37,557 nucleotides of DNA, taken from the NCBI GenBank assembly GCA_016209705.1, contig JACQVR010000063.1, forward strand, positions 1-37,557. The letters are read 5' to 3'. The notes beneath the pieces were generated by a model. That model was not told where the DNA came from and did no database searches. It saw only the letters and a list, made by a program, of their open reading frames with translations. Origin of the DNA: Planctomycetota bacterium. Lineage in GTDB: Bacteria; Planctomycetota; MHYJ01; JACPRB01. Numbering within the stretch: the first letter of the stretch is position 1; each line of letters begins with the position of its first letter. Positions 8,547 through 16,095 of this stretch are shown piece by piece. The translations under genes and the position numbers were made by a program.

Positions 8547-9839
8547 GTGGACGGACTGCTTTCGAAGGAGAATCGGGAGTGGCGCGAGCGCGTTCGCGCG
8601 CTGGCGGAAAAGGCCGTGCGTCCGGTCGCGGCCCGCTATGACCGAGCGCAGGAATATCCGTGGGAAATCCAGAAGGCCCTGGCGAAGGAAGGCATCTTCA
8701 AGGTGTGGATTCCCGAGGAGTACGGCGGCGCGGGGGGTGAGCGGATCCTGAACCTCTGCATCGTCGTCGAGGAGCTTTCGCGCGCGTGCGGCGGCGTCGG
8801 CGTCCTCTTCGCGGTGAACGCGCTGGGGTCGTTTCCCATCATCCTGGGAGGGACCGGAGCGCAGAAAGAGAAATGGCTGCCGAAGCTGGCCGCGGGCGAG
8901 ACGCTGATCGCCTACTGCCTGAGCGAAAAAGGATCGGGATCCGATGCCGCGTCCATGCGCTGCCGCGCCCGGCGCGACGGAAACGAATACGTCATCGACG
9001 GAGAGAAGAAGTGGACGACCAACGGCCAGGCGGCCAACCTCTATACGGTTTTCGCCGTCACCGATCCGAAGTCGAAATCCCGCCGCATCAGCGGAATTCT
9101 CGTGGAGAAGGGGACGCCCGGGTTCACGTTCTCCAAAATAGAGGACAAGATGGGCATCCGGTGCGTGCCCGTCGTGGAAAGTCACTTCCGCAACTGCCGC
9201 GTCCCGGCGGACCATGTGCTGGGCGGCCTGGAAGGATACGGCTTCCGCCACGCCATGGCGACGCTCGACATCGCGCGTCCCGGGGTGGCGGCGCAAGCGG
9301 TGGGGTTGGCCCAAGGCGCGCTGGAATGGGCCCTTGTCTATACGAGCCGCCGCAAGCAGTTCGGCCAGCGCATCATCGATTTCCAGGCCGTGCAGCACAT
9401 GCTCGCGGACATGGCGACGAAAGTGGAAGCGGCGCGCCAACTCGTCTACGCGGCCGCCCGAGCCGCGGACCGCGGTTTGGACAACCTCACCCGCTTGAGC
9501 GCGATGTGCAAGCTGTACGCCACTGACGTGGCGATGGAGGTGACGACGAACGCGGTCCAGCTTTTCGGCGGCTACGGCTACATGCGCGATTATCCGATCG
9601 AAAAATACATGCGGGACGCCAAGATCACGCAGATCTACGAAGGTACCAATCAAGTCCAGAGGCTGGTCATCTCGCGCAACTTGATGAAGGAAGCGACCCT
9701 GCTGGCCGAGTTGCTGGATCCGTATTTGCCGAAAGAGACGCAATACGTGCTCGACGAAGGGCCGACGCCTCCCGAGGCCGCGGCGGCATTCAGCGTGCCG
9801 GCGGTCAGCGTGCCCGCTATTAAGACCCTATATCAGTAG
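8547..9839 (+). CDS. Acyl-CoA dehydrogenase
   Basis: The 430-residue protein starts at GTG behind AAGGAGAA. The order is standard. There is an N-terminal helical domain, then a beta-barrel with IAYCLSEKGSGSDAASM and GEKKWTTNGQAANLYTVFAV (FAD and substrate binding). The C-terminal helical domain has LFGGYGYMRDYPIEKYMRDAKI and IYEGTNQVQR, with the catalytic Glu near residue 364. It oxidises an acyl-CoA to the 2-enoyl-CoA and passes electrons to ETF. A hydrophobic Val/Ala/Pro tail of about 40 residues (AAAFSVPAVSVPAIKTLYQ) is unusual. Its final codons are contributed by the left inverted repeat of the following element, so the natural C-terminus may have been altered. Confidence 0.93.
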   Translation: MDGLLSKENREWRERVRALAEKAVRPVAARYDRAQEYPWEIQKALAKEGIFKVWIPEEYGGAGGERILNLCIVVEELSRACGGVGVLFAVNALGSFPIILGGTGAQKEKWLPKLAAGETLIAYCLSEKGSGSDAASMRCRARRDGNEYVIDGEKKWTTNGQAANLYTVFAVTDPKSKSRRISGILVEKGTPGFTFSKIEDKMGIRCVPVVESHFRNCRVPADHVLGGLEGYGFRHAMATLDIARPGVAAQAVGLAQGALEWALVYTSRRKQFGQRIIDFQAVQHMLADMATKVEAARQLVYAAARAADRGLDNLTRLSAMCKLYATDVAMEVTTNAVQLFGGYGYMRDYPIEKYMRDAKITQIYEGTNQVQRLVISRNLMKEATLLAELLDPYLPKETQYVLDEGPTPPEAAAAFSVPAVSVPAIKTLYQ

Positions 9840-10272
9840 GCATCGTGGCCGCGGTGACGGCGCGGAGGGCACGGATGCAAGGAGCGCCGACGCAAGCATA
9901 TTGACGGAGAAATACGCTGAGGAGGCGCGACGCCGCAGACGAGCCCTCCCCGCCGCCTCCCCGCCTGCGCGGCCGTAGCCACGGCCGCTTCGGCGTGGCG
10001 AAGGTCCGAAGGGGCGGGCCGGGAAGCGTCGGCGCGCGACGTCGCGAGTCGTCGGCAGATCTCTTTCGATCTCGCCTCCTCCTCGCGACCCGCCGGCGTC
10101 CCGTCCGCGGCGCACACGAGGCGGAATAGGAGGAAGAAGCATGGGTGGAGCGGGACCGAATGAGGAAATAGGTCAGCGGACGGGCCTCTGGCGGGCCCGG
10201 ATGGAGGGGGCTTTGCGCGCCTCGCTTCCCTGCCCGCCGCGGCTCACGAGGCCTACTGAGATAGGGTCTAAA
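9820..10272. mobile_element. 453-bp element with about 35-bp terminal inverted repeats
   Basis: The left arm (9820-9854) and right arm (10237-10272) are near-perfect inverted copies. Both carry AGACCCTAT-N-TCAGTAGGC-N-TCGTG then GCCGCGG, with about four differences. The interior is GC-rich and shows no credible protein. It does contain hairpins, such as GCGCC (9884-9888) pairing with GGCGC (9924-9928) around an inner GCATATT/AAATACGC stem. The element fills the whole gap between the acyl-CoA dehydrogenase and the next gene and supplies the dehydrogenase's stop codon. It could be a MITE-like non-autonomous transposon or a dispersed structured-RNA element. No clear target duplication is seen. 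Confidence 0.7.
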
Positions 10273-10279
10273 GAGTGAC

Positions 10280-11026
10280 ATGCCGGATCAACGCCCTTTA
10301 GGTCGCGCGGGATGGAAGGTTTCGGAGGTTGGAATCTCCCTTTCGCGGCCGAATGTCCAGGGCATCGAGATGGCCCGCCTCGCGAAAGACGCGGGAGTGG
10401 ATGTTTTTCACCTCGAGAACTCCGACGACTTGCCCTGGCTGGCGGAAGCTCTGGGGCCCTCGCCGGCGACGATTCTGGTCGGGACCCGCGCCCCGGCCAT
10501 CGGAGGCCGGTATCGGCCGGACGCGCCAGACCGGCACGTTCGATTCGTGTCGTTCTCGGTGCTGTCGGAGCTGCTGGGAGCGATGGGCCCGTACCGAGTG
10601 CTCGGAGGATGGGACATCGGCACCGAAGCGCCGGACGGCGCCCCCACGCGCGCCGAAGCCGCCAGGGCGGCGCTGGATCCCGCGATCAGCCGGGCGATCG
10701 GAGTGACGTACACGGCGGGCGAGCAGATGGCGGGATTGGATTTCATGCGCCACGCGGCGCGAGCGGGGCTCGGGTTGATCGCCATGGATCTTCCGGGAAT
10801 CGAGGTGCCGTATCTTCGGGATTTGACCCGCCCCGCGCGGACGCGCCTTCAAGCCGAAATCCAGTTCGTGCTGGCCAATCAATATGTCGCGTGCGCTTTG
10901 GTGCGGCCCGAAACTCCGGATCAGCTTCGGGAAGCGCTGGGGGCGGGCGAGGCGGAGCCATTGACGATCCTTGACGTCGAACGCGTCATCGAAGGGTATG
11001 CGCATCGGCTCGACGGTTGTATGTAA
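10280..11026 (+). CDS. Aldo/keto-reductase-like TIM-barrel protein
   Basis: The 248-residue protein starts MPDQRPLGRAGWKVSEVGIS, the classic first strand of aldo/keto reductases. It keeps barrel-like segments (DAGVDVFHLENSDD, AISRAIGVTYTAGEQMAGLDFM, GLGLIAMDLPGIEV, ACALVRPETPDQLREAL). The catalytic Asp-Tyr-Lys-His set is not evident: the usual DTAxxYG motif reads VFHLENSDD. It is also about 60 residues shorter than normal. It may be a degenerate, non-enzymatic member. It lies directly behind the inverted-repeat element, 7 bp from the right arm, so its promoter may lie in or beyond that element. Confidence 0.7.
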   Translation: MPDQRPLGRAGWKVSEVGISLSRPNVQGIEMARLAKDAGVDVFHLENSDDLPWLAEALGPSPATILVGTRAPAIGGRYRPDAPDRHVRFVSFSVLSELLGAMGPYRVLGGWDIGTEAPDGAPTRAEAARAALDPAISRAIGVTYTAGEQMAGLDFMRHAARAGLGLIAMDLPGIEVPYLRDLTRPARTRLQAEIQFVLANQYVACALVRPETPDQLREALGAGEAEPLTILDVERVIEGYAHRLDGCM

Positions 11027-11102
11027 GGAGATGAGGAGATATTTGGGGATAGGGAGATGAGATCGGCATCTCCCAATCTACCCGCCGCTTTCCATCTCTT
11101 TC

Positions 11103-11137
11103 GACTTTGGACTCTGGACTTCGGACTTTGGACTTAG
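11103..11137 (+). repeat. Heptad tandem repeat, five units
   Basis: Five units follow without gaps: GACTTTG, GACTCTG, GACTTCG, GACTTTG, GACTTAG. They end four bases before the ATG of the next gene at 11142, so the array forms its leader in place of a normal ribosome binding site. An inverted copy of the family is at 8430-8464. Confidence 0.8.
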
Positions 11138-11141
11138 ATTC

Positions 11142-11681
11142 ATGCACCGCATCTTTGCCGGACTCGCCGCGTGGGTCGTGCTCGTCTTCTTGGCGGAATT
11201 CGCCTTGGGGTTGACGATCGGCGCCGCGCGGGCGGAAGGCGATCTCGAGGCGGCTCAAGCTTGGTTCACGTGGCACATGCTGACCGGGATCTTTCTCGGC
11301 ACGCTGTGCTGCGTGGTGCACATCATGACGATGTTCCATTTCGTCGGAAGCGGCAAGGAAATCAAGGAAGCGGCCGAGGTGCTGGGGGACGATCACGATC
11401 TGGCGCGTCAGGTCCGCCGCTTCAAGGCGCAGACGTTCCCGTGGGCCACGTTCGCGCCCATCGTCACCGGCGCGGCGGTGATCCTGGGCGGCGGCGCCCA
11501 CATGAGAGCCTTTCCCGGGTGGATCCATTGGGCGGTGGGCGGCGCGGCGCTGGCGCTGAATCTGATGGCGTTCCCGATCGAATATAAGGCGTTGCGGGCG
11601 AATCTCGACCTGATCGAAGAAGTCGATCGGCGCCTTCGGCGCGACGTCATGCCTCCTCTTTTCGGGGGCCGCTCCGAGTGA
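11142..11681 (+). CDS. Four-helix membrane protein, unknown
   Basis: The 179-residue protein has hydrophobic segments near residues 5-27, 43-68, 107-127 and 129-147. Histidines fall in or near membrane helices (TWHMLTGIF, VVHIMTMFHF, GAHMRAF, WIHWAVG), which could bind haem, but no cytochrome family is recognised. A charged cytosolic loop (GSGKEIKEAAEVLGDDHDLARQVRRFK) separates helices 2 and 3. The heptad array lies immediately before the start and there is no clear Shine-Dalgarno. It precedes two ferredoxin genes on the same strand, so a role as membrane partner for electron transfer is possible but only inferred. Confidence 0.7.
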   Translation: MHRIFAGLAAWVVLVFLAEFALGLTIGAARAEGDLEAAQAWFTWHMLTGIFLGTLCCVVHIMTMFHFVGSGKEIKEAAEVLGDDHDLARQVRRFKAQTFPWATFAPIVTGAAVILGGGAHMRAFPGWIHWAVGGAALALNLMAFPIEYKALRANLDLIEEVDRRLRRDVMPPLFGGRSE

Positions 11682-11790
11682 GCGGTTCGCGTAGGCCGCT
11701 CCGTTCGGAAAAAAGGTTGCCCTGATTTTTGCCGGCTGTTACAAGGGGAAGTCCTCTCGGGCTGTAATTTTCCAGGGAGCGAACGACGCT

Positions 11791-12603
11791 ATGGGCATGG
11801 TTCGTTGGGCCGCCGACATGGTGCGGGGCCTTTACACCGTCCTGGTGGGGATGAAAATCACCGCCGGTTATCTCGGCCGTCCCCCGGTGACGATGCACTA
11901 TCCCGACGAGAAGTGGCAGATGCCGGAAAACTTCCGCGGGCTGATCAAGTGCGACATGGACGCCTGCATCGTCTGCGATCTGTGCGTCAAGGCGTGTCCC
12001 GTGGAATGCATCACCATCGACTGGAAGCGCGAAGCCGGAAAATCGGGCAAGATCGCCACCCGCTTCGTGGTCGATTATCAGAAGTGCTTGTATTGCGGGC
12101 TGTGCGCGGAACCGTGCCCCACGCTGGCGATCTTCCATTCCCACGAGTACGAGAACGCGTCGTACACCCGCGAACCGCAAGTCATCGATTGGTGCCTGCC
12201 GGAGAACCGCGTCACGAACCCCAACGCCAAGCCGAAGGCCAAGCCCGCGGCCAAGCCGGCCGCGCCGAAGCCCGCCACGGCGCCGGCGGCGGCCGCCGCT
12301 CCGGCCGCGACGGCGACGGCGGTCGCGACCGCGCCGGCGGGAGGCGTGGCGGCGGAATCCGGCATTCAGGGCGTGGAAGCGCCCACCGGCGAAACGGGCA
12401 CCGTTTCCAAAGTCTGGATCATCCCGGGCTGCATCGTGTGCGATCTCTGCGAGGATACGGCCCCCGACGTCTTCCATGTGACGGAGACGACCAGCGTCGT
12501 GCAGCTCGACCACCAGGACAAATGGGGCGAGTGGTCGGACAAGATCATCGAGGCCGCGGTGGGATGTCCCGTGAACGTGATCAAGTACGAGCTCCAGAAA
12601 TAG
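11791..12603 (+). CDS. NuoI-like ferredoxin fused to a third ferredoxin domain
   Basis: The 270-residue protein resembles complex I subunit NuoI at residues 1-140. It has two [4Fe-4S] motifs, C59-x2-C62-x2-C65-x3-C69 and C99-x2-C102-x2-C105-x3-C109, with the amphipathic N-terminal helix (GMVRWAADMVRGLYTVL). A Lys/Ala/Pro linker of about 65 residues follows (NAKPKAKPAAKPAAPK). A C-terminal single-cluster ferredoxin domain begins near 205 (IPGCIVCDLCEDTAPDVF, closing Cys near 259). NuoI alone is about 160-180 residues, so this is a fusion. It starts 4 bp ahead of the polyferredoxin and is surely co-transcribed. No other nuo genes are nearby. Confidence 0.88.
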   Translation: MGMVRWAADMVRGLYTVLVGMKITAGYLGRPPVTMHYPDEKWQMPENFRGLIKCDMDACIVCDLCVKACPVECITIDWKREAGKSGKIATRFVVDYQKCLYCGLCAEPCPTLAIFHSHEYENASYTREPQVIDWCLPENRVTNPNAKPKAKPAAKPAAPKPATAPAAAAAPAATATAVATAPAGGVAAESGIQGVEAPTGETGTVSKVWIIPGCIVCDLCEDTAPDVFHVTETTSVVQLDHQDKWGEWSDKIIEAAVGCPVNVIKYELQK

Positions 12604-12607
12604 TCGC

Positions 12608-13165
12608 ATGACTTATTACATCAACGATTGGTGCATCGGCTGCACCATCTGCGCCAAGAAGTGCCCGGTGCCGTGCATCTGGGGCGGCGAGGCGGGCCGC
12701 GTCGCCAAGGCCAAAGAACTCCATGTGATCGATCCCAGCGTCTGCATCGATTGCGGCGCCTGCGCCTCGTACTGTCCGGTGGACTGTATCCAGAACGAAG
12801 CCGGAGTCATCGAAAAGAAGATCGACACCAAGAAGCGGCCCATCGCGGTCGTGCGCGAGGAAAATTGCACCGGGTGCGAATGGTGCGTCGATGTATGTCC
12901 TTTCGACTGCCTGGAGATGGTCACGCCCGAACAGCCCGGAGAGTTCTTCAAAGTCGCCCGCGATGTCCGGCCCAAAGACTGCGTCGGGTGCAAGCTGTGC
13001 GAGGAGGCCTGCGTCCAGAAGGACGCCATCGTGATTCTCTGGCCGGACGGCACGTACGCGGACGAGATCGGCGTTTCGATCCGGAGCACCTATCAGGCGC
13101 CCAACGATCCGGAGGTCGTCTTCGGGATGAAGCCGGCCACCTCGCCGCCGGCGGCCGCGCCGTAA
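12608..13165 (+). CDS. Polyferredoxin with four [4Fe-4S] motifs
   Basis: The 185-residue soluble protein carries four CxxCxxCxxxC motifs: Cys 9/12/15/19, 46/49/52/56, 87/90/93/97 and 125/128/131/135. Three are followed by Pro or a near equivalent (KKCP, SYCPVDC, DVCPFDC); the last reads EEACVQ. A short Pro/Ala tail ends the protein. Such proteins wire electrons between an oxidoreductase and a membrane complex. The start lies 4 bp after the NuoI-like fusion stop. Together the two genes can hold seven clusters, suggesting a dedicated electron relay, though its donor and acceptor are not in view. Confidence 0.9.
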   Translation: MTYYINDWCIGCTICAKKCPVPCIWGGEAGRVAKAKELHVIDPSVCIDCGACASYCPVDCIQNEAGVIEKKIDTKKRPIAVVREENCTGCEWCVDVCPFDCLEMVTPEQPGEFFKVARDVRPKDCVGCKLCEEACVQKDAIVILWPDGTYADEIGVSIRSTYQAPNDPEVVFGMKPATSPPAAAP

Positions 13166-13216
13166 CGCGATCGCGCCGCGGGGCATCTCTTCTTTCAGAC
13201 GGTCGAAACGGCGCTC

Positions 13217-14770
13217 ATGGCCTCGATTCACTGGCATGAATGGGACGATGCCGCCTTCGCTCGGGCCCGCGCCGAGGACAAGTGCATCGTTCTTTTTCTT
13301 GCCGCATTCTGGAATCCGGTGGCACGCCGCATGGAGCGGGACACCTGGAGCGATCCCGAAGTGGCCCGCCTGATGGAATCCGATTACGTCGGAATGCGCG
13401 TGGACGCCGATCGGCGCCCCGACGTCCATGAGCGCTACGCGCCCGGGACGCTGCCGACGACGGCGTTCCTCGACCCTTCTGGGGCGCTGTTGTACGCGGC
13501 TGGCGCTCTCGAGTCCCAGGACCTCAAACCCCTCCTGATACAGCTCAAATCGAGCTACGTGGCCCACCGGGAGAGCCTCGCGGAGGCGATTCGCGAGCGG
13601 GACGCGAAAGTCGAACAGGTCATGAAGGGACGCTATGTCTTTCGCGGAGGCATCGGCGCGTCCGCGTTCGAGAAGACGCTTCGGGGAATCCTGGCCACCT
13701 ACGATTCCATACACGCGGGATTCGGATCGGGGGCGAAGATGCCGCTGGCGCCTTCGCTGCGGGTGCTGCTGCTGGCCGAATGCGAGCGGGCGAATCCGGA
13801 CATCCGGCGCGCGCTGGAGCGCACGCTGGACGCGATGATGAACCGGGGCATGGCGGACGCCGTGGAAGGCGGATTCTTCAACGGGTGCGCGCAGCGGCAC
13901 TGGAGCCAGCCGAACTTCGAGAAACTTCCCGAGGTCAACGCCGAACTGCTGGGCGTCTATCTGGACGCGGGGCTGGTCTTGGAAGCGCCCCGGTTCCTGG
14001 AGGCGGCGCGCCGAACGGCTTCTTGGATCGTGTCCGTCCTCTTCGATCCCGAGCGCGGCGCGTTTCGGGGAAGCCAGGCGGCCGACGAAGCCTATTACCT
14101 CCAGCCGATCGAGGAGCGCGCGAAGCGGCCTCGGCCTCCCGTAGATGTCACGGTATTCACGGATCGTTCGGCGAAGGTGGCTTCGGCGTTGGCCCGCGCC
14201 TCGACCGTGCTGGCCGACCCGGCGCTCCTGGACGTCGCTCGGCAAGGGCTGCACTATGTGCTCAACGAGCACCGCGACCCGGAGCGCGGCTTGGCCCACG
14301 CCAGCGGCGGCGGCTACGGGTTGCTGCGAGATCGTGTGGCGCTGGGGTCGGCGTTGCTGGACCTCGCCGAGCACACGGGCGACCTCCGCTATCTGGCGGA
14401 AGGAGAGCGTCAGGGCGACCGTCTCGTCGCCCGATACTGGGACGCCGAGGAGCGGGGCCTCTTGGACCGATGTCCGGGGGAAGAGGAACTGGGCGAGCTG
14501 TCGCGCCGGCGATCGCATCCCTCCGAAACCGCTCAGGCCGCCATGTTTCTGTTGAGGCTGGCGGCCCACACGGGGGAAAAACGGTATCGAACGGACGCGG
14601 TGCGGCTGCTCCGGGCGCTGCCCGACTTCGCGCCGGATTGGGGGCACTTCACGGCGGAAGTGGCGCTGGTGGCCGATTTCGCCGAGCGGGGTCCCACGTT
14701 CGTGGCGCGGGAGCGCCAGGCGGCGTATGTTCCGCGCAAGGTTACACTATTATCTCAAAACCCATTGTAA
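13217..14770 (+). CDS. DUF255/SSP411-like protein without the thioredoxin cysteines
   Basis: The 517-residue protein has an N-terminal thioredoxin-like domain (IHWHEWDDAAFARARAEDK, TWSDPEVARLMESDYVGMRVDADRRPDV, LPTTAFLDPSG) and a helical barrel of the YyaL/SSP411 type (AVEGGFFNGCAQRHWSQPNFEKLPEVNAELL). In the family the thioredoxin loop usually reads WCHVM after a CHWC motif. Here the segment is AAFWNPVARRMER and contains no cysteine, so disulfide chemistry is lost. It may be a sugar- or glycan-related fold with a structural thioredoxin part. It is 51 bp behind the polyferredoxin. The stop codon TAA lies inside a perfect 47-nt palindrome. Confidence 0.85.
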   Translation: MASIHWHEWDDAAFARARAEDKCIVLFLAAFWNPVARRMERDTWSDPEVARLMESDYVGMRVDADRRPDVHERYAPGTLPTTAFLDPSGALLYAAGALESQDLKPLLIQLKSSYVAHRESLAEAIRERDAKVEQVMKGRYVFRGGIGASAFEKTLRGILATYDSIHAGFGSGAKMPLAPSLRVLLLAECERANPDIRRALERTLDAMMNRGMADAVEGGFFNGCAQRHWSQPNFEKLPEVNAELLGVYLDAGLVLEAPRFLEAARRTASWIVSVLFDPERGAFRGSQAADEAYYLQPIEERAKRPRPPVDVTVFTDRSAKVASALARASTVLADPALLDVARQGLHYVLNEHRDPERGLAHASGGGYGLLRDRVALGSALLDLAEHTGDLRYLAEGERQGDRLVARYWDAEERGLLDRCPGEEELGELSRRRSHPSETAQAAMFLLRLAAHTGEKRYRTDAVRLLRALPDFAPDWGHFTAEVALVADFAERGPTFVARERQAAYVPRKVTLLSQNPL

Positions 14771-14805
14771 CAGTGTTACAATGGGTTTTGAGATAAGACC
14801 GTAAC
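14741..14805. repeat. Perfect 47-nt palindrome with outer stem
   Basis: Bases 14750-14772 and 14774-14796 are exact inverted complements of 23 bp around one central G (arms start TTATCTCAAAACCC). After a 4-nt internal gap on each side an outer GTTAC/GTAAC pair extends it to 14741-14805. It is AT-richer than its surroundings, contains the TAA of the DUF255 gene, and lies 34 bp before the next start. It could act as a strong bidirectional terminator or be a mobile palindromic unit. Confidence 0.9.
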
Positions 14806-14839
14806 GAATAAGACCGTCATAACCCCTCGGAACGGATCC

Positions 14840-15622
14840 ATGCATTGGCTTGGGGTGTTCTTCTACCTGTACGCGCTCGGGACGTCGGCCGGGCTCGCGG
14901 CCGTCCCGTTTCGGGATCTGGGCCGGCGCTTCTTCAGGGTCAACACCTGGATCATCCTGGCGTTCGCGATCGTGGCGACGGCGGTCGCGCGGCCGGGAAT
15001 CGGCGGCGGGTCGGAGGGGCTGAAGCTTTTCGGAGACGTGGCCGCGTGGCTGTTCGTCCTCGGCGCGATGCTTGTCGCGTTCATCGTGCGGGCCACCCGG
15101 CGGGACGTGAAGCAGGAGGTGTTCTATCTGCCGGTATCGATCGGAGCGCTCTTCGTGGCGGCGCTGGCCGCGGCGATGCATCCGGGCCGGCTCGGCGACG
15201 CCGCGTTGACGCTGCTTCATTTGCTGACCTCGGCCGCCGTGCTGGGCCTGTCGCTGGTGAGCATGATTCTCGGACACTGGTACCTTCAGAACGCGGCGCT
15301 GTCGTTCGACCTGCTGAAAAAGATGGCGTGGCTTTTCGTGGCCGCGTGCCTCGCCAAGGCGGCGATCAGCGGCGTCTATCTGGCTCCGGAGGCCGCCCGC
15401 TGGCGGCCGCTTCTATTGACGGAGTTCGACGGGATGCTGGTCCTGGTTCGGGTCGGCGCCGGATGGATCGGCGCCACGGCGCTCGGGTTCATGGCCCTCT
15501 CGTGCGCGCGCGCCAAGGCGAACCAGTCCGCCACCGGCATTTTATACGTGGCCGTCGTCTTCGCGCTCGTCGGCGAGTTGATCTCGATCTATCTGACGCT
15601 CGCCCGTAACATGCCCCTGTGA
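14840..15622 (+). CDS. Multi-pass membrane protein, unknown
   Basis: The 260-residue protein has about eight hydrophobic segments: near 2-22, 32-50, 64-86, 97-113, 124-148, 159-178, 193-219 and 230-252. Conserved-looking polar positions include MILGHWYLQNAALSFDLLKK and LLTEFDGMLVLVRVG. No cysteine pairs or transporter signature are recognised. Its TGA overlaps the GTG of the zinc-ribbon gene (GTGA), so the pair is translationally coupled. Function unknown; a quinone or haem role would be speculation. Confidence 0.75.
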   Translation: MHWLGVFFYLYALGTSAGLAAVPFRDLGRRFFRVNTWIILAFAIVATAVARPGIGGGSEGLKLFGDVAAWLFVLGAMLVAFIVRATRRDVKQEVFYLPVSIGALFVAALAAAMHPGRLGDAALTLLHLLTSAAVLGLSLVSMILGHWYLQNAALSFDLLKKMAWLFVAACLAKAAISGVYLAPEAARWRPLLLTEFDGMLVLVRVGAGWIGATALGFMALSCARAKANQSATGILYVAVVFALVGELISIYLTLARNMPL

Positions 15623-16095
15623 ACGTCACGTCCTATTGCCGGAGATGCCTGAAGGGAAGGCGGTTCGATCCCGCCGCACCGCCCGAGCGGTTCGAGTGCC
15701 CGAACTGCGGCGACGCGCGGAGCCTCGTGCCGTCGGACGCGGTCCGCCGGGAAAACCGCCTCGATCTTTGTCCGGTGTGCGGTTCGGGATATTTCTATCG
15801 GGAGAAGGACTTCAATTCGTGGGTGGGCGGCGCCGTCATCGTGGCCGCCATCGTGGGATTCCTCCTCCTGGCCGATCGGAACATTCTCGCGGCGTTGGGC
15901 ATCCTGCTCGGCGCGGCGCTGCTCGATTTCCTGGTGTATTGGATCGTCCCTTTCCGGTACGTCTGTTATCGTTGCCTGGCGACCATCCGCGGCGCGGCGC
16001 CGAACGCGTCGATCGGACCGTACGACCTCGGCGTGGCCGGCCGCTTCGCGGACGATTACGAGGAGCAGCGGCGTGATTCCGGCGGAAGACGTTAA
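15619..16095 (+). CDS. Zinc-ribbon membrane protein
   Basis: The 158-residue protein starts at GTG overlapping the previous stop. The N-terminus has Cys pairs YCRRC (7/10), CPNC (28/31) and CPVC (51/54), suggesting a rubredoxin- or zinc-ribbon-like fold. Two membrane helices follow (GGAVIVAAIVGFLLLA and ILAALGILLGAALLDFLVYW), then another CYRC pair near residue 116. It overlaps queG by 23 bases at its 3' end. It may be a partner of the preceding multi-pass protein. No specific family is known to me. Confidence 0.7.
   Translation: MNVTSYCRRCLKGRRFDPAAPPERFECPNCGDARSLVPSDAVRRENRLDLCPVCGSGYFYREKDFNSWVGGAVIVAAIVGFLLLADRNILAALGILLGAALLDFLVYWIVPFRYVCYRCLATIRGAAPNASIGPYDLGVAGRFADDYEEQRRDSGGRR

Noticed and set aside
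9820..10281. 153-codon minus-strand open frame over the inverted-repeat element
   Set aside because: Composition is Arg/Pro/Ser-rich as expected for GC-rich non-coding DNA, no domain or ribosome site, and both ends are the repeat arms.
14750..15277. Minus-strand 175-codon frame and plus-strand frame 13780-14796 that end with nearly the same peptide
   Set aside because: The shared ending is produced by the palindrome itself; both frames are shadows of the DUF255 gene and the membrane protein gene.
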